Shown: positions 8,188 through 18,763 of the stretch, in pieces | How positions within the stretch are numbered: the stretch's first letter is position 1 | How the letters are laid out: each line of letters opens with the position of its first letter | Assembly (NCBI GenBank): GCA_020637855.1 | Contig: JACKJR010000002.1 | Coordinates: 186,001-250,000, forward strand | DNA: 64,000 nucleotides | Direction of reading: 5' to 3' | From: Rhodobiaceae bacterium | GTDB taxonomy: Bacteria; Pseudomonadota; Alphaproteobacteria; Rhizobiales; Tepidamorphaceae | The notes under the pieces: generated by a model | The model's database searches: none | What the model was told of the DNA's origin: nothing | What the model saw: the letters and a program-made list of their open reading frames with translations, nothing else | Made by a program: the position numbers and the translations under genes

Positions 8188-8582
8188 TGCGCAGACCCGC
8201 CCGGCACCCGCGAGACCAGCACGGCCACGTCGTCGAAACCGGCGGCCCTGAGATCGGCGACAAGGGCGACAAGCCGGCCTGCGGGGGCGTTCTGGTCCGC
8301 AGCGATACGCAGCGGCAAATCGGGGACTGCTTGCGCAAGCAATAGGTCGACATCCACTGCTTCCCCATTCCACATCAGGCTTCCGTCCGGCAGAAGCACA
8401 ACGATGCCGCGGTCGCCTTCTGCCGCGATTCCCTGTTGCGACCGCGCGAGCGTGACCGCGCGTTGTGATTGCGAGGAGATCGTCCCGGCAACGAGGAAAA
8501 ACACCAGCAGCAGGAAAACCACATTGATCAGCGCAATGGTATTTTCCGCCCTTGGGCGCGGGGTTGCGGCAGGAAGCCTCAT
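8184..8582 (-). CDS. ExbD/TolR-family protein lacking the conserved transmembrane aspartate
   Basis: 132 residues with one N-terminal membrane helix (ALINVVFLLLVFFLVAGTI) and a small periplasmic domain. ExbD/TolR proteins carry an essential Asp near the cytoplasmic end of the helix (PxIDxxxxLLxxF). Here the position is Asn20, codon AAT at 8523-8525. The neighbouring ExbD has the normal Asp. The subunit may therefore be a structural or regulatory partner that cannot carry protons. It is ATGA-coupled on both sides. Confidence 0.88.
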   Translation of the reverse strand: MRLPAATPRPRAENTIALINVVFLLLVFFLVAGTISSQSQRAVTLARSQQGIAAEGDRGIVVLLPDGSLMWNGEAVDVDLLLAQAVPDLPLRIAADQNAPAGRLVALVADLRAAGFDDVAVLVSRVPGGSAQ

Positions 8583-8989
8583 TCCCCGCCTCCCTTGCGC
8601 ACAACCTGCACCTGCGTGAACCCCGCCAGCGCCAGCCGGTCGAGCGCAAGCGTCATGTCGGCAACGGTTGCCTCATGTCCCGCGTAAACCGCGACACGCT
8701 CGGCGCCATTGCGATGCAATTCGAAGAGCCGCTCCTGAACCAGCCCGGTCCCGAAACGCTCTCCATTGATCGCAAGCGCTCCTCCGGCCTCAAGCTTCAC
8801 GATCAGGTCCGGCAGTTCCGACGCCGCACTTGCGCCCGCATCCCCGCCGCTGACGGCAAGCTCGCCTGGCCGCTGGAAGGTCGAAGAGAGCATGAAGAAC
8901 AGCAGCAGCAGGAAGATGATGTCGATCAGCGGAGTCAGGCCGAGCCTGCGCCGGAACGCACCACCGCGCGCAACCGGCTCAATGCGCAT
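8579..8989 (-). CDS. exbD: Biopolymer transport protein ExbD
   Basis: 136 residues from the ATG at 8989. It has a single N-terminal helix with the canonical proton-carrying aspartate in LTPLIDIIFLLLLFFML, then a periplasmic domain ending QVQVVRKGGGE. With ExbB it forms the proton channel that energises TonB. The start is chosen because the frame upstream of 8989 reads the antisense of exbB; the two genes overlap by 11 bases. The downstream end overlaps the second exbD by four bases. Confidence 0.93.
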   Translation of the reverse strand: MRIEPVARGGAFRRRLGLTPLIDIIFLLLLFFMLSSTFQRPGELAVSGGDAGASAASELPDLIVKLEAGGALAINGERFGTGLVQERLFELHRNGAERVAVYAGHEATVADMTLALDRLALAGFTQVQVVRKGGGE

Positions 8990-9683
8990 TGCGCGGACCA
9001 GCCGTATCGCCGGTCGCCACCGGCAACACACGGACGTTGGCGGCATGCTCCGTCGGGCGGCGCGTGAACAGGGCCGTCAGCAGCGTTTCCATGGCAACGC
9101 GTTCGCGATCGATCCGTGCCTCGAACCACGACACTGCAAGCGTGGCCGGCATGGCGATGCCAAGGCCGACCGCCGTTGTCAGCAACGCCACCCAGATACC
9201 CCCGGCAAGTGCGGCCGGATCGACATTGGAACCTCCCGCCTGCAAGGCCCGGAATGCCTCGATCATGCCGAGCACCGTGCCGAACAGCCCGAGCAGCGGC
9301 GCAATCTGGGCAATCGCATCAAGTGCCCGCAAGCCGCTGCGCAGGCTGGCAAGGGTCTCGATCGCCACGCGCTCGACGTCCTCGCGGATCAATGTGAGAT
9401 CGCCACCGGGTTGGCGCAGGCCGCGCATACCGTGCGCAAGCAGCCGCGAAACCGGCGCCACGCCTTCATGCGCATAAGCCAGCGCCGCCGACTTGTCGCC
9501 GCTTTCCCAGATATCAAGAGCCGCTCGCGCGCGTCTGTGGCGGCCAACGCCTGCGCGCCAGAACTGCACCACTTTCACCACGATGAGCGTCAGCGCCACG
9601 ACGGAAACCGCCAGCAGCAGCCCGACAACAGGACCGCCGGTCTCAATCAATGAGCGCAGCGGATCAAGCAAGAACGTGTCCAT
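8979..9683 (-). CDS. exbB: MotA/TolQ/ExbB proton channel family protein
   Basis: 234 residues with three membrane segments: one near 15-40 (VVGLLLAVSVVALTLIVVKV), then the pair near 130-155 (IAQIAPLLGLFGTVLGMIEAF, the family signature) and 170-195 (WVALLTTAVGLGIAMPATLA). Together with the two ExbD proteins it forms the inner-membrane energy-coupling complex for TonB. It sits 11 bases downstream of a secreted hypothetical protein in the same cluster. Confidence 0.94.
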   Translation of the reverse strand: MDTFLLDPLRSLIETGGPVVGLLLAVSVVALTLIVVKVVQFWRAGVGRHRRARAALDIWESGDKSAALAYAHEGVAPVSRLLAHGMRGLRQPGGDLTLIREDVERVAIETLASLRSGLRALDAIAQIAPLLGLFGTVLGMIEAFRALQAGGSNVDPAALAGGIWVALLTTAVGLGIAMPATLAVSWFEARIDRERVAMETLLTALFTRRPTEHAANVRVLPVATGDTAGPRNAH

Positions 9684-9694
9684 GGGGTCAGGCC

Positions 9695-10138
9695 CTACAG
9701 ATCGAATGCGATGTCGCCGCGCGCCGAAACGGCGAGTGCATCAAGACAAACGTCCGGGGTCAGACCATCGCCCGAACACTCCGCGACATCATTGAGCAGG
9801 ATGCGGCCGACATCACCACAACCCTTGCCGGCGAGATCGAACTGCCGCACGCGGCTCTTGTTTTTTGGCAGGCGCCCGAAATCGAGCCGGATCAGCGCCG
9901 AAACGCGGCCATCCTTGCCGATTACGGCAACCTCGAAGACAGCCGCCCCGATCTCGCTCTCCATGGCATTCCTGATCAGGAAGCTGACCCGGCAGCCCGT
10001 CTCCACGGCTTGCGCGGCGTTGAGTTCGATCGCGAGCTGACGTTCGCCGGCAGATGCGCTGTTCTGGACGCCCGCCAGCGCCAGCCAGACACAGCACGAT
10101 CGAAGCAGCCGCTGTGAAAAAGCGTAAGCGCGCGTCAT
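9695..10138 (-). CDS. Conserved secreted protein of the tonB-exb cluster
   Basis: 147 residues. N-terminal signal peptide (LLRSCCVWLALAGV, likely cleavage after SASA). The mature part has five cysteines, suggesting disulfides, and a beta-rich pattern (GCRVSFLIRNAMESEIGAAV, ALIRLDFGRLP). I do not recognise a named family. Position as first gene of the unit before exbB suggests an accessory periplasmic part of this TonB system. The ATG at 10138 follows a GGGGG-rich ribosome site. Confidence 0.75.
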   Translation of the reverse strand: MTRAYAFSQRLLRSCCVWLALAGVQNSASAGERQLAIELNAAQAVETGCRVSFLIRNAMESEIGAAVFEVAVIGKDGRVSALIRLDFGRLPKNKSRVRQFDLAGKGCGDVGRILLNDVAECSGDGLTPDVCLDALAVSARGDIAFDL

Positions 10139-10175
10139 GGGACCCCCGTGATACTGATCTGTCTGCGTATCCGTG

Positions 10176-10775
10176 TCAGAACAGCGGCTCGTCGTAAACC
10201 CGCTCGCCGTCGATCACCAGACCCTTAATCGCTGCAAGGCCGGCATCGCTGACTGCAACGATCACCGATAGCGATCCATCGCGAACCTTGTCTTCCAGCG
10301 CTTTTCCGGTGCCCTCGGGGATGTAGTAGGACTCAATCCCGTAGTGCAGCGTCACTTTTCGGCTGTCTTTGTCGCCATACGCCTTTTCAACACGCGCCAT
10401 GAGCACGACCTGTTCCCCGGTAACCTGATCCGGCTTTTCGCGGCCAAGCGAAATGACGGACCATGCGTCACCGTCCTTCGGCACAATCACGGCGTAGACT
10501 TCATCGCCCTTGTAAAGGGTCTCTTCCGGCGCCGTGACACCGGCAGTGTCGATCTGCGTAATCGGATAGTTCAAAACGACATAGTCGCCCTTGAACATAT
10601 CCCGCGGATCGCGCGGCTGGGTCTTGATCGTGATCTCCCGCCCGCTCGTCAAAAGCGAAATCCTGTCGAGGATCATGAAACCGGGAACCGCAATCTGGAT
10701 CAGAAGGATTCCGATACCCGCAACGAGGATCCACCAGCGCGGCGTCATCGGATGCGTTTGGGTTGCGGTGCTCAT
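10176..10775 (-). CDS. GDYXXLXY domain-containing membrane-anchored protein
   Basis: 199 residues. One N-terminal membrane anchor (ILVAGIGILLIQIAVPGFMIL) is followed by an extracytoplasmic domain. The signature is DMFKGDYVVLNYPI, the motif that names this family; DPRD and LGREKPDQ flank it. The ATG at 10775 overlaps the stop of the DUF2157 gene by four bases. Genes of these two families are commonly paired. Biochemical role unknown. Confidence 0.9.
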   Translation of the reverse strand: MSTATQTHPMTPRWWILVAGIGILLIQIAVPGFMILDRISLLTSGREITIKTQPRDPRDMFKGDYVVLNYPITQIDTAGVTAPEETLYKGDEVYAVIVPKDGDAWSVISLGREKPDQVTGEQVVLMARVEKAYGDKDSRKVTLHYGIESYYIPEGTGKALEDKVRDGSLSVIVAVSDAGLAAIKGLVIDGERVYDEPLF

Positions 10776-11875
10776 TGGGAATACTCCGCGTATTGGGACT
10801 TGCGCAGTTTCACAGCAAGCCAGGCCAGCAGGATCACCACGGCGCCGACCGTGAAAAAGAACACAGCCGTGTGGATGAGCGTGCCGACAGTCTTGAAGTA
10901 AATGCCGATGACCTCGATGGAAAAGCCGGTATAGGCGACCCAGAGCGCCATCCCGCGCCCGCGTGCGCGTCCGACGGCGAGCACCGCGATGGAAATCGCG
11001 ATTGCAAGCACGGCCAGAACCGCGAACTCGCCATTGGAAACATCGCGAGAGAAGAACTGGCTGTTGAACAGCCCGCAAAAAGCGACGGCATAGCCATACA
11101 TCAAAGCCAGTGGCGCATGGCGGTCGATGACCGTATCGCCCTTGGGCCGCGCCATCATGATTGCCGCGCCGATCGCACAAACCACGGCCCCGATGATGGT
11201 CGTCTGATAGGGGAAGAAGGAAAAATCCTGGATGATCGGGAGCGTCACCACCCAGACCGTCAAGGCCAGCGCGATCAGGTGTGCAGCCCCGCCAAAGCGC
11301 ATCCACCACGCCACAATGGCCATTCCAAGCACAACGACCGGGAAGATCCAGTGAACCGAATTGGTTTCGCTGGTCACGCCCGCCGACCACAGGCAGAACA
11401 GGATGAAGGCCATCACCCAGACAGCGGACGCACGCAACGCTGCCGCCGCCAGCGCTGTTCCCAGCGCCCAGACCAGAACCGCCTCGGATGGATTTCCATC
11501 GATGTGATACATCTGCGCAACCAGCATGATACTGGCGCCATAGATTCCGCAGCCGACAAGAAGCGCGGCCTGACCGAAAGGTTCCTGCTGTTTCAAATAC
11601 AACAATACAGCGGTGCCATGGGCAGCAATTAATGCCGTTGCCAGCATCGCCAGTCTCACCACCCGGGGAATTTCAGCCCAGTTGGCGGCAACGAAAGTCA
11701 TCACCGAGAGCATCAGCAAAACAGCGCCGAGAATGCCGAAAATATGCGGCAGGCCGAAGCGGCTCCGCCGACTGGCGAGATCGGCACGGATCGCCGCGAG
11801 GCCCTCGCCATCTATCCAGCCGTTTTCCGCCCACCGCGCGACATCGCCAAGGGCTTTTTCCACGTAACGTGCCAA
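10772..11875 (-). CDS. DUF2157 domain-containing integral membrane protein
   Basis: 367 residues. A cytoplasmic N-terminus of about 45 residues with a short-helix pattern (WAENGWIDGEGLAAIRADLA) is followed by about ten membrane helices, the DUF2157 arrangement. The first helices (IFGILGAVLLMLSVMTFVAANW) contain the typical AANW motif. The start is TTG at 11875, chosen because GAGGA lies seven bases upstream; no ATG is present near it. Coupled to the GDYXXLXY gene. Function unknown. Confidence 0.88.
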   Translation of the reverse strand: MARYVEKALGDVARWAENGWIDGEGLAAIRADLASRRSRFGLPHIFGILGAVLLMLSVMTFVAANWAEIPRVVRLAMLATALIAAHGTAVLLYLKQQEPFGQAALLVGCGIYGASIMLVAQMYHIDGNPSEAVLVWALGTALAAAALRASAVWVMAFILFCLWSAGVTSETNSVHWIFPVVVLGMAIVAWWMRFGGAAHLIALALTVWVVTLPIIQDFSFFPYQTTIIGAVVCAIGAAIMMARPKGDTVIDRHAPLALMYGYAVAFCGLFNSQFFSRDVSNGEFAVLAVLAIAISIAVLAVGRARGRGMALWVAYTGFSIEVIGIYFKTVGTLIHTAVFFFTVGAVVILLAWLAVKLRKSQYAEYSQ

Positions 11876-12014
11876 GGGCAGTCCTCACACACAGTGTCAA
11901 CCGCAGGCAAAATACACTGCCCACGGCAAACACGATACTGCCCCTCCTGCGCAGATCGCATGACTCGTTCCCGGCGTGCCGTGCTAGTGATCAGGAAAAC
12001 GGAAACGCCAGATC

Positions 12015-13274
12015 ATGCACACACACCGACATCACGGGCACCCCCCGCAGGCGCCCGCCAGTCCGATTGACGGGCCGCAGGCCTGGATGCGCCTGCTCGT
12101 ATGCGTCCTGATCGGCACGGTGGGCAGCGTCGGCCTGTGGTCTGTCGTCGTCGTGCTCCCTGCCGTACAGGCAGAATTTGGCACGGATCGGGCAGGCGCC
12201 TCCCTGCCATACACATTGACGATGATCGGCTTCGCACTCGGCAACCTTTGGGTCGGACGCGCCGTCGATGCACTCGGCATTGTCAGGCCGCTGATGATCA
12301 CGGCCATCGTGCTTTGCGCCGGCTACATATTCGCCGGTTCGTCCGCCTCGATCTGGGAGTTCGCCATCTGGCAAGGTCTGCTCGTCGGCATCGGCACGGC
12401 CACGTGCTTCGGGCCGCTGGTCGCCGACCTGTCGCACTGGTTCGACCGCCGGCGCGGCTTTGCGGTTGCAGCAGGCGCAACCGGCAACTATCTCGCCGGC
12501 GCGGTCTGGCCGCCCGTCATCCAGATGATCATGGCGGATGCGGGATGGCGCGTAGCCTACATCGTCATCGGCGTGACGTGCCTGGTGCTGATCCTGCCGC
12601 TTGCGATGCTGCTTCGCCGCCAACTGCCAGACGAGCATACACCGCACGCGGTGAGCGCCCGCAGCGCCGGGCAGCAGAAGACAGATCTGTCACCCGGCGC
12701 GATACAGCTCATGCTGGGACTTGCCGGGGTTGGCTGCTGTGTCGCCATGTCGATGCCTCAGGTACATATCGTCGCCTATTGCGCCGACCTCGGCTTCGGC
12801 ATCGTCAACGGCGCACAGATGCTGTCGCTGATGCTGGCGGGAGGCGTCGTCAGCCGGCTGATATGCGGCGTGATCGCCGACAGGATCGGCGGCATCAAAA
12901 CCCTGCTGATCAGCTCGACGCTGCAGATGCTGGCGCTCGGCCTCTACATCCCGTTCAACGGGCTCGCCTCGCTCTATGTGGTCTCGCTCGTCTTCGGGCT
13001 CTCGCAGGGCGGCATCGTGCCGAGCTACGCGCTGATCGTGCGCGAGTTCCTGCCAGCCCGCGAGGCAGGCCGCCGCGTCGGCTTCGTCATCATGATGACC
13101 GTTGCCGGCATGGCTTTGGGCGGGTGGCTGTCGGGCTGGATTTACGACCTGACCGGCTCCTACCACGCAGCCTTCATCAACGGCATCGCCTGGAACCTGC
13201 TCAACATCACCATCATGGTCCTGCTGATGATGCGCACGCGCACGCCGAGACAGCCGCAAATGGCGATGGCGTAA
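12015..13274 (+). CDS. MFS transporter
   Basis: 419 residues with about twelve membrane helices. A hydrophilic N-terminus of about 28 residues rich in His/Pro precedes the first helix. Typical MFS features are GNLWVGRAVDALGIVRPLM after helix 2 and the corresponding SRLICGVIADRIGGIKTLL in the second half. It resembles OFA/monocarboxylate-type transporters (LSHWFDRRRGFAVA; GIVPSYALIVREFLPAREAG). Substrate not determinable. A TfoX-N gene follows 32 bases later on the same strand. Confidence 0.9.
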   Translation: MHTHRHHGHPPQAPASPIDGPQAWMRLLVCVLIGTVGSVGLWSVVVVLPAVQAEFGTDRAGASLPYTLTMIGFALGNLWVGRAVDALGIVRPLMITAIVLCAGYIFAGSSASIWEFAIWQGLLVGIGTATCFGPLVADLSHWFDRRRGFAVAAGATGNYLAGAVWPPVIQMIMADAGWRVAYIVIGVTCLVLILPLAMLLRRQLPDEHTPHAVSARSAGQQKTDLSPGAIQLMLGLAGVGCCVAMSMPQVHIVAYCADLGFGIVNGAQMLSLMLAGGVVSRLICGVIADRIGGIKTLLISSTLQMLALGLYIPFNGLASLYVVSLVFGLSQGGIVPSYALIVREFLPAREAGRRVGFVIMMTVAGMALGGWLSGWIYDLTGSYHAAFINGIAWNLLNITIMVLLMMRTRTPRQPQMAMA

Positions 13275-13306
13275 TGGCAGGAAATACATCGGGATGAGGA
13301 CTGGCC

Positions 13307-13645
13307 ATGGCCTATGACGAGGAACTGACCAACCGGTTGCGCAAATGCATCGGCCACAAAGCCGGCCTGGAGGAAAAACGCATGATGGGCGGCGTGTGTT
13401 TCATGCTCAACGGCAACATGGCCTGCGGCGCAAGCCACCCCAAAGGCGGCTCTCCGCACTTCATGTTCAGGCTTGGCAAGGACAACACGGCCATCAACAA
13501 CCTGACCGGGGGCGAGCCGATGGTCATGGCCGGGCGCCTCTATCGCGGCTTTTATCTGGTCCAGAGTGACGCATGCGGCGATGCGATGCTCGACAAATGG
13601 GCCACAGCTGCGCTGGACTTCGCCGGCAGCCTCCCGGCCAAGTGA
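13307..13645 (+). CDS. TfoX/Sxy N-terminal domain protein
   Basis: 112 residues covering only the TfoX N-terminal domain. Visible motifs are EEKRMMGGVCFMLNGNMACG near residues 22-41, HFMFRLGKD, and MAGRLYRGFYLV. In gammaproteobacteria full-length TfoX/Sxy controls competence, but single-domain alphaproteobacterial versions have no proven role. It may be co-transcribed with the MFS gene. Confidence 0.9.
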   Translation: MAYDEELTNRLRKCIGHKAGLEEKRMMGGVCFMLNGNMACGASHPKGGSPHFMFRLGKDNTAINNLTGGEPMVMAGRLYRGFYLVQSDACGDAMLDKWATAALDFAGSLPAK

Positions 13646-13688
13646 CCATGCCCATCGAAGAACCGTGCAACAACACGCGGTTCTGCCG

Positions 13689-14849
13689 CTACAGCTTGCC
13701 CTCATAGGCGTTGCGGAAGATTTCCAGAGCGCCGTCCTTGGTCAGTTCGCGCGGATTGCCGCCAGCCGTCGGATCGACGATAGCCATCTCGGCGATCAGG
13801 TCGGCCTTGTCGTCCGGCACACCGAGATCCTTGACCGTATGCGGGATGGCGAGTTCTGAGCGAAGCGCCAGCACCCAGTCGAGGAAACCGGCAAAGCTCT
13901 GGTCCTTCAGTTCCAGATAACCCGCAAGCCGCACGATGCGCTCTTCGATCTCGGCGCGGTTGAACTTCAGCACGTAGGGCATGAACACCGCGTTCGTCAG
14001 ACCGTGGTGGGTGTCATACAGAGAACCAACCGGGTGCGACAGCGAGTGGATCGCGCCAAGGCCTTTCTGGAACGCCACCGCGCCCATGGCGGCTGCCGAC
14101 ATCATGTCGGCGCGTGCGTCGAGATCGTTGCCATTATGGAAAGCGCGCGGCAATGCCTCCTTCACCAGCCGCATGCCCTCGACACCGATGCCTGCCGACA
14201 TCGGGTGATAGAACGGCGAACAATAGGCTTCCAGGCAATGGGCGAGAGCGTCCATACCGGTGCCCGCGGTGATCTTCGCCGGCATGCCTGCGGTGAGTTC
14301 CGGATCGCAGATGACGACCTTGGGCATCATCAGCGGATGGAAGATCACCTTCTTGGTGTGCGTTGCTTCGTTGGTGACGACACCGGCGCGGCCCACCTCG
14401 GACCCCGTTCCCGCCGTGGTCGGTACTGCGACGACCGGCGCAATACCCTTGGGGTCGGCGCGGGTCCACCAGTCGCCGATGTCCTCGAAATCCCAGATCG
14501 GTCGGGTCTGACCGGCCATGAAGGCAACGCACTTTGCCGCATCCAGACCACTGCCGCCGCCGAATGCGACCACACCATCGTGTCCGCCTGCCTTGAAGAC
14601 GGCAACACCGGCTTCGATGTTGGCGTCGATCGGGTTCGGCTTCACGTCGCAGAACATCGCCTTGCCCAACCCCGCCGCATCCATCAGAGCAAGCGTCTTC
14701 GTGGTAATCGGCATCGATGCCAGCCCGGCATCGGTGATCAGCAGCGGCTTCGATATGCCTGCGGCCTTGCAGGCATCGGCGATTTCGGAAATGCGGCCCT
14801 CACCCATGCGGATGGCGGTCGGGTAGCTCCAGTTGGCAACAGGCGACAT
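13689..14849 (-). CDS. Iron-containing alcohol dehydrogenase (partner of GS-like ligase and ALDH)
   Basis: 386 residues from the ATG at 14849, which has GGAG about nine bases upstream. Group III Fe-ADH: nucleotide-binding GGGSGLDAAKCVAFM near 95, PTTAGTGSEVGRAGVVTNE near 140, metal-ligand region GMDALAHCLEAY near 195 and SLSHPVGSLYDTHHGLTNA near 255-275. It oxidises an alcohol to an aldehyde with NAD(P). It is downstream of the aldehyde dehydrogenase and GS-like genes on the same strand, separated by a dispersed repeat, so an aldehyde intermediate probably passes between them. Confidence 0.93.
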   Translation of the reverse strand: MSPVANWSYPTAIRMGEGRISEIADACKAAGISKPLLITDAGLASMPITTKTLALMDAAGLGKAMFCDVKPNPIDANIEAGVAVFKAGGHDGVVAFGGGSGLDAAKCVAFMAGQTRPIWDFEDIGDWWTRADPKGIAPVVAVPTTAGTGSEVGRAGVVTNEATHTKKVIFHPLMMPKVVICDPELTAGMPAKITAGTGMDALAHCLEAYCSPFYHPMSAGIGVEGMRLVKEALPRAFHNGNDLDARADMMSAAAMGAVAFQKGLGAIHSLSHPVGSLYDTHHGLTNAVFMPYVLKFNRAEIEERIVRLAGYLELKDQSFAGFLDWVLALRSELAIPHTVKDLGVPDDKADLIAEMAIVDPTAGGNPRELTKDGALEIFRNAYEGKL

Positions 14850-14883
14850 GTTCGGATGCTCCGTAAGAGAGTTCTTTTCCAAA

Positions 14884-14950
14884 GCATTTCCAGGAAAAGT
14901 GGATACCGGTTTTCACTGACGCGGACCTCCGGTTCCGTCCGGAAATGCGA
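14884..14950. repeat. Dispersed intergenic repeat, copy A (with insertion)
   Basis: Terminal arms GCATTTCC (14884) and GGAAATGC (14941-14948) are exact inverted complements. The core AGGAAAAGTGGATACCGG is shared with copies at 49851 and 63151. This copy carries about 20 extra bases before the right end. It sits between the aldehyde and alcohol dehydrogenase genes. Confidence 0.8.
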
Positions 14951-14954
14951 AAAT

Positions 14955-16343
<1,389 letters not shown>

Positions 16344-16373
16344 TGAATGCACCCGATAGAGGAAGGGAAAGGA

Positions 16374-17738
16374 TCAGTATCTTTCAAAGCCGCGCTTGAG
16401 TTCCCAGTCGGTGACGCGGCGGTCATATTCGGCCTGCTCCCACTGCGCGGTGTGGACATAGTGGTTGACCACATCGTCGCCGAAGGCATCGCGCAGCATG
16501 GCGGAACCGTCAAGCTTCTCAATTGCCGCACGCAGCGTGCCGGGAATCTGCGGCAGGTTCTTGCCGAAATAGGCGTCGCCCGAGAACGGATCCTCAAGCT
16601 CCAGTGCGTCCTCGATGCCCTTCAGGCCAGCAGCGATCAGGGCCGCGAAGGCGAGATAGGGATTGAGATCGGCTCCGCCGACGCGGCATTCGATGCGGAT
16701 CGCCTTGGAGTTCTCCCCGCACAACCGGAAACCGGCGGTTCGGTTGTCGCGGCTCCACACGATATTGGTCGGCGCGAACGTGCCGACCTGGAAACGCTTG
16801 TAGGAGTTGATGTAGGGCGCGAGGAAGTAGGTGAACTCGGCGGCATATTTGAGCTGGCCTGCGACGAACTGCTTCATCAGCTTCGACATGCCGAGCGGAT
16901 CCTTCTTGTCGAGGAAGAGGGACTTCTTGCCTTTCGCATCCCAAAGCGAGCAGTGGACGTGGCTCGAATTGCCGGCGAGATCGTAGTTCCACTTCGCCAT
17001 GAAGGTGACCGCCTTGCCGTTGAGCCAGGCGATTTCCTTGATCGACTGTTTCAGCAGCGAATGCCGGTCCGCCATAGCCAGCGCCTCGGCATACTCAACG
17101 TTGATCTCCTCCTGCCCCGGCCCCCACTCGCCCTTGGAGTTCTCGACCGGAATTCCTGCGGCCTCCAGGCCGTTGCGGATCTGGCGCATGACGCCCTCCT
17201 CCTTGGCGGTGGAGAACATCACGTAGTCCTGGATGTAGGGCGAGGCGGCCGTCAGCTCGCTATAGGCCATATCGCGGGCAAGCTCGTAGCTCTCCTCGAA
17301 GAGATAGAACTCAAGCTCGGAGGCGAGATATGCCTTCATGCCCATCTTTTCCATGCGCTCGACCTGTTTCTTCAGGATCGCGCGCGGCGAATGCGGCAGC
17401 GGCGCATGATCGTGGTGATCGAGCACGTCGGCAAGAATGGTCACCGAGCCGGGCATCCACGGCGTCGGCGTGATGGTGGAAAGATCGGGCTTGATGACGA
17501 AATCGCCGTAGCCCTTCTCCCAGCTCGCCGCCTGGTAGCCCGGCACCGGCTCCATATCGATATCGTTGGCAAGCAGGTAGTTACAGCCGTGGGTTTCGTC
17601 ATGCGCCTTGTCGACAAAATGGCGGGCATGAAAGCGCTTGCCGATCAGCCGCCCCTGCATGTCCACGAATGCCACGTTTACGGTGTCGATCTCACCATCC
17701 GCGACCGCTTTTTTAAGCGCGTCAAACCCCATACCCAT
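16374..17738 (-). CDS. Glutamine synthetase family protein, probably gamma-glutamyl-amine/amino-alcohol ligase
   Basis: 454 residues, full GS fold. Visible: VAFVDMQGRLIGKRF near 22-36, the metal-binding ASELEFYLFEESY near 143-155, HCSLWDAKGKKSLF near 265, and CRVGGADLNPYLAFAALIA near 355. GS paralogues such as PuuA, IpuC and GlnA4 attach glutamate to putrescine, isopropylamine or ethanolamine rather than to ammonia. Being first in a GS-ALDH-Fe-ADH unit supports a role in catabolising an amine, perhaps an amino alcohol: gamma-glutamylation, alcohol oxidation, aldehyde oxidation. The substrate is not readable from the sequence. Two in-frame ATGs (17738, 17732) are possible starts. Confidence 0.9.
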   Translation of the reverse strand: MGMGFDALKKAVADGEIDTVNVAFVDMQGRLIGKRFHARHFVDKAHDETHGCNYLLANDIDMEPVPGYQAASWEKGYGDFVIKPDLSTITPTPWMPGSVTILADVLDHHDHAPLPHSPRAILKKQVERMEKMGMKAYLASELEFYLFEESYELARDMAYSELTAASPYIQDYVMFSTAKEEGVMRQIRNGLEAAGIPVENSKGEWGPGQEEINVEYAEALAMADRHSLLKQSIKEIAWLNGKAVTFMAKWNYDLAGNSSHVHCSLWDAKGKKSLFLDKKDPLGMSKLMKQFVAGQLKYAAEFTYFLAPYINSYKRFQVGTFAPTNIVWSRDNRTAGFRLCGENSKAIRIECRVGGADLNPYLAFAALIAAGLKGIEDALELEDPFSGDAYFGKNLPQIPGTLRAAIEKLDGSAMLRDAFGDDVVNHYVHTAQWEQAEYDRRVTDWELKRGFERY

Positions 17739-17926
17739 GATTGCCTACCGTCGTTCGTTGTTGTCCGCTTGGCCGTGCGGCGATCAAACACCAAAGAGAA
17801 GGGAAGTTGAACACCTTCGCAAAAGGATTCTGCACCGCTCCACCGCGCGCAAGGATGCCTTGCGCAAGGAGATGGCTGATACGCAAACAGCTTCCCTTGT
17901 CGCAGGAAAGCTGCAACCCTTCCTGG

Positions 17927-18649
17927 ATGCCCGGCTCCCAATCACCCCGCCATATCTGCGTGACCTTGGCGCTGTACATCGCGGCGCTGGTTTTCGCGGC
18001 TGGGCCGGACAGCGCAACGCGCGCTCAGGAAAGCGGCGCCGACCTTGCACTCGTGCTGGCAATCGATTGCTCCTATTCCGTTGATAGGACCGAATTCGAC
18101 CTGCAGGTGCGTGGCACCGCACAGGCCCTGATCGACCCGGAGGTACTCGAAGCAATCGCCAACAACCGGCATGGCCGCATCCTTGTCTCCGTCGTGCAAT
18201 GGTCGTCGGAGAAAAGCCAGGTGTTCAGCGTGCCGTGGATGCCCGTCTCGAATGCCGCCGAAGCGCTTTCCCTTGCCGCGCGCATCCGCGAGCAGAAGCG
18301 CCAGACAGCGGAAGGTGCAACATCCATCTCAGGCGCGATCGGTGCGGCAATCGAGGCGTTTTCGCGCTTGCCCGTGCGCGCGGACCGCTATGTCATCGAT
18401 ATTTCCGGTGATGGCACCAACAATCGCGGTGAACGCGTCGAGGACGCCAGAAACCGTTCCGTTGCCGCCGGCATCACCATCAATGGCCTGACAATCCTCA
18501 ACGAGATCTATTGGCTGCATCACTATTTTCGCAATCACGTCATCGGCGGACCGGGCGCCTTCGTGGAAATCGCCAATGATTATGCCGCCTACCGCGAAGC
18601 GATCCGCAAGAAGATATTGCGGGAAATCCGCGGAAACTGGGTTTCCTGA
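17927..18649 (+). CDS. DUF1194 von Willebrand factor A-like secreted protein
   Basis: About 240 residues from the ATG at 17927, giving a signal peptide (ICVTLALYIAALVFAAG). The mature domain is vWA-like: ADLALVLAIDCSYSVD carries the metal-site DxSxS in variant form, VIDISGDGTNNRGERVEDAR is the second metal/hydrophilic loop, and NEIYWLHHYFRNHVIGGPGAFV is characteristic of DUF1194. The frame is open upstream to 17741, so the start is uncertain; 17855 is another ATG. It is divergent from the GS operon (188 bases between). Function unknown. Confidence 0.88.
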   Translation: MPGSQSPRHICVTLALYIAALVFAAGPDSATRAQESGADLALVLAIDCSYSVDRTEFDLQVRGTAQALIDPEVLEAIANNRHGRILVSVVQWSSEKSQVFSVPWMPVSNAAEALSLAARIREQKRQTAEGATSISGAIGAAIEAFSRLPVRADRYVIDISGDGTNNRGERVEDARNRSVAAGITINGLTILNEIYWLHHYFRNHVIGGPGAFVEIANDYAAYREAIRKKILREIRGNWVS

Positions 18650-18763
18650 TGCTGCTGGATCAGACATGGATTTCTTTTTTGCCTCCCTGCTTTTGCACGC
18701 AGTCCGCAGGCAAAAGGGCTGTATGATCGGACATTTGCGCAAGGACTGCTTATCGGAAGCCTG

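Noticed and set aside
8188..8649. Upstream extension of the tonB frame
   Set aside because: The extension is a different-frame reading of exbD; the ATG at 8187, coupled to the exbD stop, gives a normal TonB N-terminus.
16347..17810. Plus-strand open frame of 487 codons
   Set aside because: Antisense over the whole GS-like ligase gene, which has intact active-site motifs.
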